Made by a program: the position numbers and the translations under genes
Shown here: piece by piece, positions 26,097 through 35,126 of the stretch
How the letters are laid out: each line of letters opens with the position of its first letter
Numbering within the stretch: position 1 is the stretch's first letter
Notes under the pieces: model-generated
Told to the model about the DNA's origin: nothing
The model's input: only the letters and a program-made list of their open reading frames with translations
Databases searched by the model: none
Assembly (NCBI RefSeq): GCF_021088345.1
Contig: NZ_CP088156.1
Location: 4,278,001-4,342,000, forward strand
DNA: 64,000 nucleotides
Source: Bradyrhizobium ontarionense
GTDB taxonomy: Bacteria > Pseudomonadota > Alphaproteobacteria > Rhizobiales > Xanthobacteraceae
Direction: 5' to 3'

Positions 26097-26176
26097 TGTC
26101 GTCCCGGGCAAGCCGCAACGGCGCGGAAGCGCCGTCGCGGCGCCGACCTGGGACCCATACTCCAGGGAGTTGTGAT
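26097..26176. repeat. Palindromic repeat of the GTCGTCCCGG family, copy 1
   Basis: TGTCGTCCCGGGCAAGCC, a GGCGCGGAAGCGCC hairpin, and CCTGGGACCCATACTCCAGG. Shares GTCGTCCCGG and GGGACCCATA with 49593-49734 and GTCGTCCCGGCCTTGA with 27791-27824. Confidence 0.65.
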
Positions 26177-26225
26177 GGCTCACGATGTCAGACGATCCTC
26201 GCTGCAACAACCGCCTTCGTCATGG

Positions 26226-27173
26226 TCAAGGTCGGGACGACAGAGCGGCGTCGCTGGCCGCGTGACCGATGACACAGAGTCCTGTCGGCGTCTCCTCCAA
26301 TGGAAAACGCTTGCCGGTCGCGTCGAGCGTGGCGCGGATTGCTACCACGTCTTGCCGGTGCGGCTGCGGCGGAAGGTCCTTGCCAATCTCCAACAACGCC
26401 ATGTGTGGAAATTCCAACCATTCGATACCGACGAAGGGAAACGGACCCAACTCCAGGCTGTCGGCATAGGCTTGCCCATGCGGCATTGGCAGCCAGATAC
26501 GCCTCGCATCGGCCACGTCCACGAACTTGACGACGACCTGCCTGACATCCAGCCCTGCGCTACGCACGGCAACCAATAGGCTGCACCACTTGGCGTCCGA
26601 CATCAGGGAGGAGCCGAAGCTGCGTCTTGCGGCGCGCCGATCGTGATCCAATCGATTGACCAGGGCAGTCGTATCCTGATCCACGGCAGGATCTTCGCGC
26701 CGGAATGCCGAACCGAGACGCTCGACGGCACGCGCATCCGCACCAGCAACAACCATGATGTCGTGATGGTTGACGAAGACGATCACGTCCAATGGACGGC
26801 GTGCAATCATGAACTCGGACGAAAAGCTCTCGCCCATGACGAACACAACCTCTTCACGTACGCCCTCGAAGAGCAGCCAGGGCGGGTAGTTCGAATTGGT
26901 CGGAAACAGGAGCAGCACCTCGTCCGGGTCGGGAAACAGCAGCCGCATCTTGTCGCACAGGTCGCCGAACGACGCAGTCCGCCCCCACACGTAAGGGACC
27001 TTCAGCCCCTCCCACCAGAACAGACGGCGCGTCCCGGCCACGAAGCGAAGCGCCAGCTCGTTGGCAATGGTTCGCGCCAGATCGGGGACGTGCAGCGCCA
27101 GCGACGGACGCGCCTGCAATACGGCCTCCATGTCCTGGAACGGTGGATATATCTCTCCGTATCGCTTGGTCAC
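26226..27173 (-). CDS. DUF6756-DUF6678 fusion protein of unknown function
   Basis: 315 residues, no signal or membrane segment. The N-terminal half (about 1-160) resembles DUF6756: FWWEGLK, a Trp-rich strand YPPWLLFEG, SSEFMIARRPLDVIVF and the VNHHD motif near 138. The second half (from about 195) resembles DUF6678: MSDAKWCSLLVAV, VVKFVDVADARRIWLP, FVGIEWLEFP. These small domains are typically found as separate proteins of unknown role, some near toxin-immunity loci. GTG start at 27173 with AAGGA upstream. The last residues run into sequence resembling the GTCGTCCCGG repeat, so the C-terminus may be altered. The gene lies in a repeat-dense stretch. Confidence 0.7.
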   Translation of the reverse strand: MTKRYGEIYPPFQDMEAVLQARPSLALHVPDLARTIANELALRFVAGTRRLFWWEGLKVPYVWGRTASFGDLCDKMRLLFPDPDEVLLLFPTNSNYPPWLLFEGVREEVVFVMGESFSSEFMIARRPLDVIVFVNHHDIMVVAGADARAVERLGSAFRREDPAVDQDTTALVNRLDHDRRAARRSFGSSLMSDAKWCSLLVAVRSAGLDVRQVVVKFVDVADARRIWLPMPHGQAYADSLELGPFPFVGIEWLEFPHMALLEIGKDLPPQPHRQDVVAIRATLDATGKRFPLEETPTGLCVIGHAASDAALSSRP

Positions 27174-27273
27174 TTCGTCATTCCTTCTTGCGACGGACCA
27201 GTGCCTTCAGAAAGAGGCGGCACTGAGCAGGCGTCTCATGCGGTGGCCAACGTAGGCATAAGTCGCCAGCCCC

Positions 27274-27738
27274 TCAATCCGGTCGAACGGGATGCCTCCT
27301 GATCTGGAAGCCGGTCTTGCTCTGCGCGAATCCCGCGCGCTCATAGAACGCCAGCGTCTGCGGCTTCGTCGATCCGGTCATCAGCATCACCTTGTAGCAG
27401 CCGGCCGCCCAGGCCCGCTCGGTTGCGGCGCTCAGGACTTGCCGCCCAAAACCGAAGCCGCGCCAGTCGGCATTCGTGACCACGTTCTCGATCAGACCAT
27501 AGGACTTGCCGCCGCGGGTCAGATTGGGAATCACAACCAGCGTGCAGGTCGTGACGATCCGGCTGTCGACCTCTCCGACCACGATGGTGCTGCCCGGATA
27601 GAGCAGCAGGCGCGCGAAGATCCTCTCCGCTTCGTCCGGCGAGCAGACGGCGTCGCCCGTGGACAGATGCTGATACAGCGATTGCAACGCCTGCAAATCG
27701 GCGGTGACCGCATCACGTATGATCAATTCGCCTAGCAT
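27274..27738 (-). CDS. GNAT family N-acetyltransferase
   Basis: 154 residues. Starts ELIIRDAVTADLQALQSLYQ; the acetyl-CoA binding motif A is VTNADWRGFGFGRQVLSAAT (about 92-110), preceded by IENVV; the C-terminal motif is YKVMLMTGSTKPQTLAFYER, AGFAQSKTGF. Transfers an acetyl group to an amine; substrate unknown. ATG at 27738 begins the fold with a short leader. It stands alone between repeats. Confidence 0.88.
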   Translation of the reverse strand: MLGELIIRDAVTADLQALQSLYQHLSTGDAVCSPDEAERIFARLLLYPGSTIVVGEVDSRIVTTCTLVVIPNLTRGGKSYGLIENVVTNADWRGFGFGRQVLSAATERAWAAGCYKVMLMTGSTKPQTLAFYERAGFAQSKTGFQIRRHPVRPD

Positions 27739-27790
27739 GACGGCAATGAAGCGGAATGCGGCGGCGGAGGCAACCGCCAGATCAGCGCGA

Positions 27791-27824
27791 CGCTGTCGTC
27801 CCGGCCTTGAGGCGGGACGACAGA
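27791..27824. repeat. Short GTCGTCCCGG-family hairpin, copy 2
   Basis: CTGTCGTCCCGGCCTTGAGG followed by CGGGACGACAG: a compact inverted repeat with a CCTTGAGG loop. Same family as 26097-26176 and 49593-49734, 30 bases from a CGTCATTGCGAG repeat, as in the 25.9-26.2 kb pair. Confidence 0.65.
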
Positions 27825-27854
27825 GGTGAATTTCAATCTCGGCTCTTTCCACGT

Positions 27855-27941
27855 CGTCATTGCGAGGCGCCCTTGCACCGAAGCAATCCAGGATATCTCG
27901 GGAGAGGCAGACGGGATTGCTTCGCTCCGCTCGCAATGACG
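27855..27941. repeat. Palindromic repeat of the CGTCATTGCGAG family, copy 2
   Basis: CGTCATTGCGAGG at the left and CCGCTCGCAATGACG at the right, with AAGCAATCC / GGATTGCTT arms inside. The arms are interrupted by a few non-paired bases. Upstream of the DsrE-like gene by 160 bases. Confidence 0.8.
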
Positions 27942-28101
27942 GAGGATGCTCAGGGGATGGATCATCACGGCGTCCGCGAGGCGAGGCGGCGTCCGCGCGC
28001 GCATAGTGTTGCCACGATTCGGGCTCATCGATTTCGAGGCTGAGGTTGTGGCAGGCCATGATCACATCCCAATGCCCACTTTCGTACATTGGAGTCCTGG
28101 T

Positions 28102-28557
28102 ATGCGTTTCGACCTCAGACGATTGATGGCCGCCTGCGCGCTGCTGTTGGCGACGGCTGGTGCGAGCCTCGCCACCGACGTCAAGATCCACCGCGTGTCG
28201 ATCCAGGTCGATCAGAACGATCCTGCGATCATGAATCTGGCGCTGAACAATGCCAGCAACATCATGGAGACCTACAAGGAAAAGGGCGAGGAGGTCGAGA
28301 TCGAGGTCGTCACCTACGGGCCGGGCCTGAACATGCTGCGCGACGACACCTCGCCGGTGAAGGACCGGCTCAAGCAGATCGCCGATCTCAGCTTTCCCTC
28401 GAAGATCAGATTCTCCGCCTGCAACGTCACCAAGCGCGGCATGGAGAAGCGCGAGGGACATCCGATCCCCATCGTCGCCGAGGCGAGCCTGGTGCCATCA
28501 GGCGCGGTGCGATTGATGGAACTGCAGGAGAGCGGTTGGAGCTACCTGAAACCCTAG
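28102..28557 (+). CDS. Exported DsrE/DsrF-like protein
   Basis: 151 residues. Signal peptide LMAACALLLATAGASLA (cleavage before TDVK). The mature domain has VSIQVDQNDPAIMNLALNNA, YKEKGEEVEIEVVTYGPGLN and IRFSACNVTKRGMEK, the plan of DsrE-like sulfur-handling proteins with a Cys in the FSACN position where sulfurtransferases carry the active Cys. Periplasmic sulfur relay or a binding role is possible, not shown. ATG at 28102 with GGAG 10 bases upstream. Confidence 0.75.
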   Translation: MRFDLRRLMAACALLLATAGASLATDVKIHRVSIQVDQNDPAIMNLALNNASNIMETYKEKGEEVEIEVVTYGPGLNMLRDDTSPVKDRLKQIADLSFPSKIRFSACNVTKRGMEKREGHPIPIVAEASLVPSGAVRLMELQESGWSYLKP

Positions 28558-28677
28558 GTAGGCATCGCCCCAAATCCGCCCGGTTTTGCGCTCAGAAAAT
28601 CACGACCTTTGATTGAAGCGTGATCATCGGCGAAGTCGACGAGTCCGCCGAACAGAGACGATCGGGGATCAAATCTC

Positions 28678-29943
28678 ATGCGCAGAATTCTTGCTGTTCC
28701 AGCGCCGCTGGCGCTGGCGATGCTTTCGGCTGCCTTGTTCACTCCCGGCAGCGCTGCGCTCGCGCAGGAGCGGACCGCGGCCCCTCTCTCCCTCAAGCCG
28801 GCGCGCGCGCCCGAACCGCGTGTGCCCGAGCCGCGTGTTTCCGAACGACGGACGCCCGAACCACGCACGCCCGAGCCCCGCGGCGCTTCGGACGAAGCGG
28901 CCATCAAGACCCGCATGAACCAATGGACCGTCGGCCTTGCCGCGGGCCTGCCCGACGGCGGCTTCGTGCGCTTTGCCAGCGAGATGGCGCGGACGATGGA
29001 TGACGGCGACAACATGCGCCTGATTCCGATGGTCACGCGCGGCACGACGTCGAACATCGCCGACCTCTTGTATCTGCGCGGCGTCGACGTCGCGATCACC
29101 TATGCGGACGCCTTCGACTTCTACGCCAAGCAGGCCGGGCTCTCCAACATCAACGACCGCATCCGCTACGTGCTGCGCTTCTTCATCTCCGACGTGCACA
29201 TCTATGCCCGCGACGAGTTCAAGACGCTACAGGATCTGAAGGGACAGAAGATCGCGGTCGGCACTGCAGGCGTCGCGGCGGCCCATACGGGCCCGCTGAT
29301 CTTCCGCCGGCTCGGCATCGACATCGAGCCCGTCCCCATCGGCGGCCCGGTCGCACTGGAAAAACTGCACAAGCGCGAGATCGCCGCGATGGTCTACGTC
29401 GCATCAAAGCCCGGCGAAGTATTCAGCGGCATGAAGGCCGACCCCGGCTTTCACTTCGTGCCCGTGCCGTACACGCAGCAGTTCTCGGATTTCTACTATC
29501 CCACCAGCATCAAGGCCGAGAACTACCCGGCGCTGCTGGCGCCGGACACGGCGGTCGAGACGATCGCGGTCCCCTCCGTGCTGGCCGTGTACAATTGGAA
29601 GCCGGGCAGCGACCGCGCCGACCGCGTCAACCGCTTCGTCGACACGCTGTTCACCAACCTCGCGCGGCTGCAGCAGCCGCCGTTTCATCCGGGCTGGAAG
29701 GATCTCAACTTGGAGGCCCAGGTCCCGGGCTGGCAGCGCTACCCTTACGTCGACGCCGTGCTGGAGCGGATGAAGAAGGAGGCCGATGTCGGCCTGCCGC
29801 CGGCCACCACCGGCAGCCTCTCGCCGCAGGAGCGCTTCGAGGCGTTCCTGGCATCGCAGGCGAAGGCACCGACCTCGAAGGCCGAGAAGGAGGAGCTGTA
29901 CCGCTCGTTCCTGGAATGGAGCCGGAAGCGACAGGGAAAATGA
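28678..29943 (+). CDS. TAXI family TRAP transporter solute-binding protein (orphan)
   Basis: 421 residues. Signal peptide ending SAALAQ, then a proline-rich spacer with tandem PEPR(T/V) units (about 43-68), then the TAXI periplasmic binding fold: VGLAAGLPDGGFVRFASEMA, GTTSNIADLLYLRGVDVAIT, LQDLKGQKIAVGTAGVAAA, VALEKLHKREIAAMVYVASK. No TRAP membrane subunit (DctQM) gene lies near, so its transporter partner, if any, is elsewhere. ATG at 28678, 120 bases after the DsrE-like gene on the same strand. Confidence 0.85.
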   Translation: MRRILAVPAPLALAMLSAALFTPGSAALAQERTAAPLSLKPARAPEPRVPEPRVSERRTPEPRTPEPRGASDEAAIKTRMNQWTVGLAAGLPDGGFVRFASEMARTMDDGDNMRLIPMVTRGTTSNIADLLYLRGVDVAITYADAFDFYAKQAGLSNINDRIRYVLRFFISDVHIYARDEFKTLQDLKGQKIAVGTAGVAAAHTGPLIFRRLGIDIEPVPIGGPVALEKLHKREIAAMVYVASKPGEVFSGMKADPGFHFVPVPYTQQFSDFYYPTSIKAENYPALLAPDTAVETIAVPSVLAVYNWKPGSDRADRVNRFVDTLFTNLARLQQPPFHPGWKDLNLEAQVPGWQRYPYVDAVLERMKKEADVGLPPATTGSLSPQERFEAFLASQAKAPTSKAEKEELYRSFLEWSRKRQGK

Positions 29944-29958
29944 TCACCGCATCCGCGC

Positions 29959-30687
29959 TCAGCGCACGCCCTGCACTGGCGCGGGCCATGCGGCCCGCCC
30001 CCACTCCGCGGATGCGCGCCGGATCACGACCAGGGCGCCCTGCAGACCGAGGCCCGCCATGATGGTCGACACGATCAAATCGGGCCAACCGGTGCTGGTG
30101 CCGAACACGCCGGCCGCCGCCAGCAGCACGGCGCAATTGCCAAGCACATCGTTACGGGTGCAGATCCAGGCCGAATGCATGTTGGCATCGCCGCCGCGGT
30201 GCCGCCACAGCACCGCGAACGATGCCGCATTCGCGAGCAGCGCGGCGATCCCGACCGAGCCCATCGTGACCGCCTCCGGCAATGTCTGGTGCCAGGCGTG
30301 CCAGGCCGTGACGGCCAGCACCCAGGTCCCAAGCATCCCCATCGAAACTCCCTTCACGAGCGCTGCACCGGCCCGCGCACGCAGCGACATGCCGATCACC
30401 AGCAGGCTGATGGCATAGTTCGCGGCGTCGCCGAGGAAGTCCAGCGCGTCGGCCTGCAGCGCGGCCGAGCCGGCCTTCAGTCCGGCGCCGATCTCGATCG
30501 CGAACATCAGCGCATTGATGGCGAAGACGATCCATAGCGCGCGCCGATAGGTGGAGACGGATTGATCGAGCGCGCCGGCACAGCAGCCGTCGCCGCCGGC
30601 CGTGGCCTTCGGCGGCAATGTCAGCGGCGGTGGTGCGCAGCAGTCGCCGTTGCTGCAGCCATCATCGGCGGTCTTGATATCCGGCAT
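29959..30687 (-). CDS. Cation diffusion facilitator-type metal transporter with Cys-rich N-terminus
   Basis: 242 residues. The N-terminus before helix 1 has CSNGDCCAPP and GGDGCCAG, likely metal-binding. Six membrane helices follow; the CDF metal-site motifs are LQADALDFLGDAANY (helix 2) and CTRNDVLGNCAV (helix 5). The usual C-terminal cytosolic metallochaperone-like domain is absent, since the protein ends shortly after helix 6. Exports divalent metal (Zn, Co, Cd, Ni or Fe undetermined) with proton exchange. ATG at 30687 with GGAGGAAG. Convergent with the TAXI gene, 15 bases apart. Confidence 0.85.
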   Translation of the reverse strand: MPDIKTADDGCSNGDCCAPPPLTLPPKATAGGDGCCAGALDQSVSTYRRALWIVFAINALMFAIEIGAGLKAGSAALQADALDFLGDAANYAISLLVIGMSLRARAGAALVKGVSMGMLGTWVLAVTAWHAWHQTLPEAVTMGSVGIAALLANAASFAVLWRHRGGDANMHSAWICTRNDVLGNCAVLLAAAGVFGTSTGWPDLIVSTIMAGLGLQGALVVIRRASAEWGRAAWPAPVQGVR

Positions 30688-30818
30688 GGCGAACTTCCTC
30701 CGCGGAGCGGACGGTCGCGACAAGGCGGCAGCTTGCCGCCATTCTTGGACGCCTTCAAGCGCCCGCCATCGACCAACGCCGCCGGAGCCAGGCGTTTCCT
30801 GCAATCCGCCGGCGCGCC

Positions 30819-31460
30819 TCAGTCCAACAGCAGCGCCATGCCCGGGTCGCCCTTGGCCATGGCGCGCCGGTAGGCCGGCCGCGCACCGACGCGCGCCAGA
30901 TAGGCGCGGATGTTGGGGAACGGCGCTAGATCATAGGGCAGGAAATAGCGCATCGTGGTCAGCGAGAACACCGTCATGATGTCGGCCGTGGTGAGCGTGC
31001 TTCCGGCCAGGTAGTCGGCCTCGCCGCAGCGCGCCTCGACGGATGCGAACGCGCGGTCGAGCCGCGCCCGCATCATGCCGAGCACCGCATTGTCGTCCGG
31101 GAGATGCAGCCGGTTCAGCATCATCACCCGGCCCATGCCGGGCTGCAAGGTGCCGTTGGCGAAGTAAAACCAATACAGGAACGGCGCGAAGGCCGGATCA
31201 TCGGGGCCGTGCCGCAGCCGGCCCTGGCCGTACTTCGCGATGATGTAGTCGACGATCGCGCCGGATTCCGCCAGCACCAGATCGCCGTCGGTGATGACCG
31301 GCGCCGAGCCGATCGGATGCAGCGCCTTGTACTCCGCCGGCGCCAGCATAGTGCGGGCGTCACGCGCGTAGCACTTCAACTCATAGGGAATCTCCAGCTC
31401 CTCGCAGAGCCAGACGATGCGTTCGGATTGGGACTTGCCGAGGTGATGGACGGTGAGCAT
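30819..31460 (-). CDS. Glutathione S-transferase family protein
   Basis: 213 residues. MLTVHHLGKSQSERIVWLCE with Ser/Gln-Ser catalytic region, HPIGSAPVITDGDLVLAESG (cis-Pro and glutathione binding, about 50-68), and the helical domain with YLAGSTLTTADIMTVFSLTT. Ends YRRAMAKGDPG. Detoxification or maintenance role unknown. ATG at 31460 is the first that gives the canonical N-terminal strand; the longer in-frame extension upstream has no homologous character. Confidence 0.88.
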   Translation of the reverse strand: MLTVHHLGKSQSERIVWLCEELEIPYELKCYARDARTMLAPAEYKALHPIGSAPVITDGDLVLAESGAIVDYIIAKYGQGRLRHGPDDPAFAPFLYWFYFANGTLQPGMGRVMMLNRLHLPDDNAVLGMMRARLDRAFASVEARCGEADYLAGSTLTTADIMTVFSLTTMRYFLPYDLAPFPNIRAYLARVGARPAYRRAMAKGDPGMALLLD

Positions 31461-31656
31461 GGAGATGTCCGCTGCCGTGAGGAGGATATATCGAGGAACT
31501 GCCTTCCGGGGTGACCTCCTAGGCAGCGCCCGCCATGTGGTCAAGCCGGTACGACGCGGCGCCCTGACCTGCACCGTCAACGTGGCGGCCGCGCGTGGCC
31601 GGACGTTCGGACCAAGACCTCAAGCCCGACGCCCGCGGGGCGCGGAACGACCGGCA

Positions 31657-32514
31657 TCAGCCACCACTCGCCAGGCTGAGCGCGAAACGACTGCCGACGA
31701 GAAAGAGATAGCAGCCGAAGGCCACTTCGAGCCTGCGCGGAGACATGGCATGCGCGGCCCTGACCCCGAGCGGTGCCGTCATCAGGCTTGTCGGCATCAC
31801 CAGCATGGCGCCGATCAGGGACACATAACCCAACGCAAAGGGCGGCTGTAGTGCCGCAACGCCGGGATAGTGCGCGGCCACCGGCCACCCGGCATAGACG
31901 TAGCCGGCCGCGCCAAGGATCGAGATCAGCACAGCGAGCGCCGATGATGTCGCGACGGCCTGGTGAATCGGCCGCCCGTAGAAGGTCATCAGCAAATTGG
32001 AAAACAGGCCGCCGCCGATGCCCATCAACGTCGAGAGGATGCCGACGCCGAAACCATAGACCCGCATCCACAGACCGGTCGGCAGATCGTCTCCGAATTT
32101 CCAGGTCGCGCGCACCAGCAGCAGCCGCGCGGCGGCAGCATAGGCGACGCCGACGAACACGATCTTGAACAACCGCTCCGGCGCGAAGCGCGCAACCACG
32201 CTGCCGGCGGCGACCCCGATCACGATGGGGATCCACCAGGCTCTGATGATCGCCATATCCACCGCACCGCGCTGGAAGTGCGCCCGGTAGGAGCGGATCG
32301 AGGTCGGGATGATGATCGCCAGCGACGTGCCGACACACAACGGCATGCGGACTTGCAGCGGAACGTCGGCAATCCGGAAACACTCGTAGAGCACCGGAAC
32401 CAGGATGGCCCCGCCACCGATGCCGAAGACGCCGGCAAGGAAGCCGGCGACCGCGCCGACCGCGACCAGGAGCAGCGCCAGTTCAACCAACTCGGAGACG
32501 TCGAGGAGGAACAT
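31657..32514 (-). CDS. TauE/SafE family anion exporter
   Basis: 285 residues, eight predicted membrane segments in two repeats. Each half has the family motif: GFLAGVFGIGGGAILVPVL (about 22-40) and GILSTLMGIGGGLFSNLL (about 155-172). TauE/SafE proteins export sulfite, sulfonates or other organic anions. ATG at 32514 has AGGG 7 bases upstream; in-frame ATGs at 32532 and 32541 are possible. Divergent from a LysR gene 166 bases away, which may regulate it. Confidence 0.88.
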   Translation of the reverse strand: MFLLDVSELVELALLLVAVGAVAGFLAGVFGIGGGAILVPVLYECFRIADVPLQVRMPLCVGTSLAIIIPTSIRSYRAHFQRGAVDMAIIRAWWIPIVIGVAAGSVVARFAPERLFKIVFVGVAYAAAARLLLVRATWKFGDDLPTGLWMRVYGFGVGILSTLMGIGGGLFSNLLMTFYGRPIHQAVATSSALAVLISILGAAGYVYAGWPVAAHYPGVAALQPPFALGYVSLIGAMLVMPTSLMTAPLGVRAAHAMSPRRLEVAFGCYLFLVGSRFALSLASGG

Positions 32515-32680
32515 CACAATCCCTGTCTGCATCAACGCCATCGCCGAACACGGCCGACGCCGGCGGCCATCGCAGCTGGCGCTGGCTGCGCCCGCAACGA
32601 GCACCGAGGCCAACGTAGTGCCTTTCGCATTCCGGCGGTATCGGTAGATTGAGGGGAGCTATCTTGCGAAATTCGGAAGA

Positions 32681-33598
32681 ATGCCGATGAACCAGCTGGC
32701 TGCGATGGAAGCCTTTGTCAAAGTCGTGGAGACGGGCAGCCTGTCCGCTGCAGCAAGGTCGCTGCCGAGTTCGCTGACGGCGGTGAGCCGGCAGATTGCC
32801 GCCCTGGAGCAGCAATTCGGCACCCGCCTGCTGCTGCGAACCACCCGACAGCTTGCGCTCACGGACGATGGTCGCATCCTCTATGTGCGCGCCAAGTCCA
32901 TTCTCAGCGACGTCAAGGACATTGAAGCGGCGCTGTCGCGAGGTCGCGGCGAACCATCCGGTCGTGTCCGCATCAGTTCGCCAAGCCTGATCGGACGGCA
33001 GCTGATCGCACCTTTGCTCGGGGCATTCCTGCGCAGCCACCCGGCAATGTCGGTCGATCTGCTGCTGGTCGACCGCCCCGTCGACATGGTCGAAGAGGAC
33101 GTCCACCTGTCATTGCGGATCGGCGCCCTCGCCGATTCTCAGCTGGTCGCACGCAAGCTCGCCGACCTGCAGATGATCGTCTGCGCGTCGCCAGCCTATC
33201 TCCACGCGCGCGGTGTGCCGGAATCGCCCGATGACCTGGCGCATCATGACTGCCTGGTGTTCTCGGATAGTCCAGGCGCCGCCGTCTGGCGCTTCGCTCG
33301 GCATCCGGAAACGGAGTGCACCGTCCGGGTCACCGGTCGGCTCTGGGTCAACAGCCTGGACGCGCTGGTCGCGGCGGCCGTCGACGGTGCGGGTATCGCA
33401 CGGGTGCCCCTATGGCAGGTGGAGCGGGAGCTTGCCGTGGGACGGCTGCACCGCATCTTGCGCGAGCGGGAGCGGGCCCCCGTCCCGCTCCATGCTCTCT
33501 TTCAACCATCTCGCATCGCCTCGCCGAAGACGCAGCTGTTCGTCGACTTCCTGGTCGAGCAGTGGCGCTCGAGCCGCCCGTTCCACACCAATGCCTGA
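32681..33598 (+). CDS. LysR family transcriptional regulator
   Basis: 305 residues. Helix-turn-helix at about 4-63: MEAFVKVVETGSLSAAARSL, TAVSRQIAALEQQFGTRLLL, RTTRQLALTDDGRILY. The effector domain from about 90 has GRVRISSPSLIGRQLIAPLL and LSLRIGALADSQLVARKL, as in the AaeR/DmlR-like subgroup. Diverges from the TauE/SafE gene, a common regulator-target arrangement. ATG at 32681 with a second ATG two codons on. Confidence 0.93.
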   Translation: MPMNQLAAMEAFVKVVETGSLSAAARSLPSSLTAVSRQIAALEQQFGTRLLLRTTRQLALTDDGRILYVRAKSILSDVKDIEAALSRGRGEPSGRVRISSPSLIGRQLIAPLLGAFLRSHPAMSVDLLLVDRPVDMVEEDVHLSLRIGALADSQLVARKLADLQMIVCASPAYLHARGVPESPDDLAHHDCLVFSDSPGAAVWRFARHPETECTVRVTGRLWVNSLDALVAAAVDGAGIARVPLWQVERELAVGRLHRILRERERAPVPLHALFQPSRIASPKTQLFVDFLVEQWRSSRPFHTNA

Positions 33599-33648
33599 TT
33601 GGACCGAAAGCGGCCGCGCCGCGCGCTGACGTCCAACGATGGCTGCAC

Positions 33649-34917
33649 TCACCGCACCATCGCGCCATAGACGATGTTCTGCACCTGCTCGCGATAATAT
33701 TTGCGCAGGTCCCCGGGCGCAGCCGTGCCGACCACCACCACGAGGCGCTCCTTCGGGTCGCAGAAGAACTGGGTGCCGAAGGCGCCGTTCCAGCTGAATT
33801 CCCCGGGATTGCCAGGCACGGCCGACAGGCCCTCGCCGGTGCGCACGGCGACGCTGAGCCCGAAGCCGAAGCCAGCGCGATGCGGCTCGATCGTGGCGAC
33901 GGTGTTCTTGATCTCCGGCCCGAGATGGTTCGAGGTCATGTGATGAACGGTCTTCGGGCTCAGGATGCGCTGCCCGTCGAGCTCGCCGCCGTTGAGCAGC
34001 ATCTGGCCGAAGCGGATATAATCGCCCACGGTCGCGAACGAGCAGGCGCCGCCGCAGTCCGACTTGGTCGGGGTGTCCAGTAGCCTGATCGCCTGCGGCT
34101 TGCCGGTGAGCGGATCATTCGGGAACGGCCGCGCCAGCCGCGGCCGCTGCGCGTCCGTGGGCGCGAATGTCGCGTCGGCCATGCCGAGCGGCTTCCACAG
34201 ATTGTTCGAGAGATACTCGCCGAGGCGCTGCTCGCTGACCTTCTCGACGACAGCGCCGAGCACGTCGATCGAGAAGCCGTATTCGAACTGCGTGCCCGGC
34301 TGGTGCGCCAGCGGCAGCTTGGTGATGCGCTCGATGAAGGCCTGCGTGTCGCCCTCGACTGCCGGCGCCGTGCCGTCCGGATAGAGCCTTGCCACCGGGC
34401 TCGAACTGTCGGGCCGGCCGCCATACATCAGGCCGGAGGTGTGGCGATAGAGATCGTGGATCAGGATCGGCCGCGCCTGCGGCACCAGCAGCAGCGATCC
34501 GTCCTCCTGCGCCACGCCGACCTTCATGTCGGCGAAGGCGGGATAATAGTCTGACAGCTTCGCCTGCAGCGGCAGCCGTCCCTGCTCCATCAAGGTGAGC
34601 GCGCCGACCGCGGCCATCGGCTTGGTCATCGAGGCCAAAGCGAAGATCGCGTCGAGCGGCATCGGCGTGCCCTTGACCGGATCGAGCTCGCCATAGGCCT
34701 TGTAGTGCACGAGCTTGCCGTCGCGCGCGATCGCAACGACCGCGCCAGGCACGCGCTTGGCCGCGATCTCGCGGGCGAAGAAGTCGTCCATGCGCGCGAG
34801 GCCACCTTGCGAGAAGCCGACATCGTCGGGCTTCGCCTCCGGCAAGGGCGCGGCAGCGAGCGGCGTGACGATCGTGGTGAACGCGACGGCCGCGGCCGCG
34901 AGGATCAGCTTATTCAA
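33649..34917 (-). CDS. Exported serine hydrolase, class C beta-lactamase-like
   Basis: 422 residues. Signal peptide LILAAAAVAFTTIVTPLAAA. Active-site Ser-x-x-Lys in LASMTKPMAAVG (about 97-100), the second motif is Tyr-based in FEYGFSIDVLG (about 218), and HRAGFGFGLS lies near the third. The fold is that of EstB/LACTB-like esterases and D-peptidases rather than a proven beta-lactamase. TTG at 34917 is chosen: GGGAGG is 5 bases upstream, whereas an in-frame GTG at 34923 would overlap that site. Convergent with the LysR gene. Confidence 0.85.
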   Translation of the reverse strand: MNKLILAAAAVAFTTIVTPLAAAPLPEAKPDDVGFSQGGLARMDDFFAREIAAKRVPGAVVAIARDGKLVHYKAYGELDPVKGTPMPLDAIFALASMTKPMAAVGALTLMEQGRLPLQAKLSDYYPAFADMKVGVAQEDGSLLLVPQARPILIHDLYRHTSGLMYGGRPDSSSPVARLYPDGTAPAVEGDTQAFIERITKLPLAHQPGTQFEYGFSIDVLGAVVEKVSEQRLGEYLSNNLWKPLGMADATFAPTDAQRPRLARPFPNDPLTGKPQAIRLLDTPTKSDCGGACSFATVGDYIRFGQMLLNGGELDGQRILSPKTVHHMTSNHLGPEIKNTVATIEPHRAGFGFGLSVAVRTGEGLSAVPGNPGEFSWNGAFGTQFFCDPKERLVVVVGTAAPGDLRKYYREQVQNIVYGAMVR

Positions 34918-35126
34918 GTGCACCTCCCTGATGCGCGGACGATCCCGCTTATGGCTTGCGAGATTCGACAGGTCCGCTGCCTCAAGGCTAGGTCAGGCGG
35001 CGGAGAACGACAAGCGGTTGCAACACAATCGCATCGCGATGATTTGATCGGCTTCGCGGCCGCACAATGGGACGCCGGCGCGACGAATCAGAGGGAACGG
35101 GTGAGACCGCTGCGGCGAGGTCACGC

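Noticed and set aside
33649..34917. A true beta-lactamase resistance gene
   Set aside because: The SxxK motif is present, but the sequence fits the wide EstB-like serine hydrolase group; no AmpR regulator is linked.
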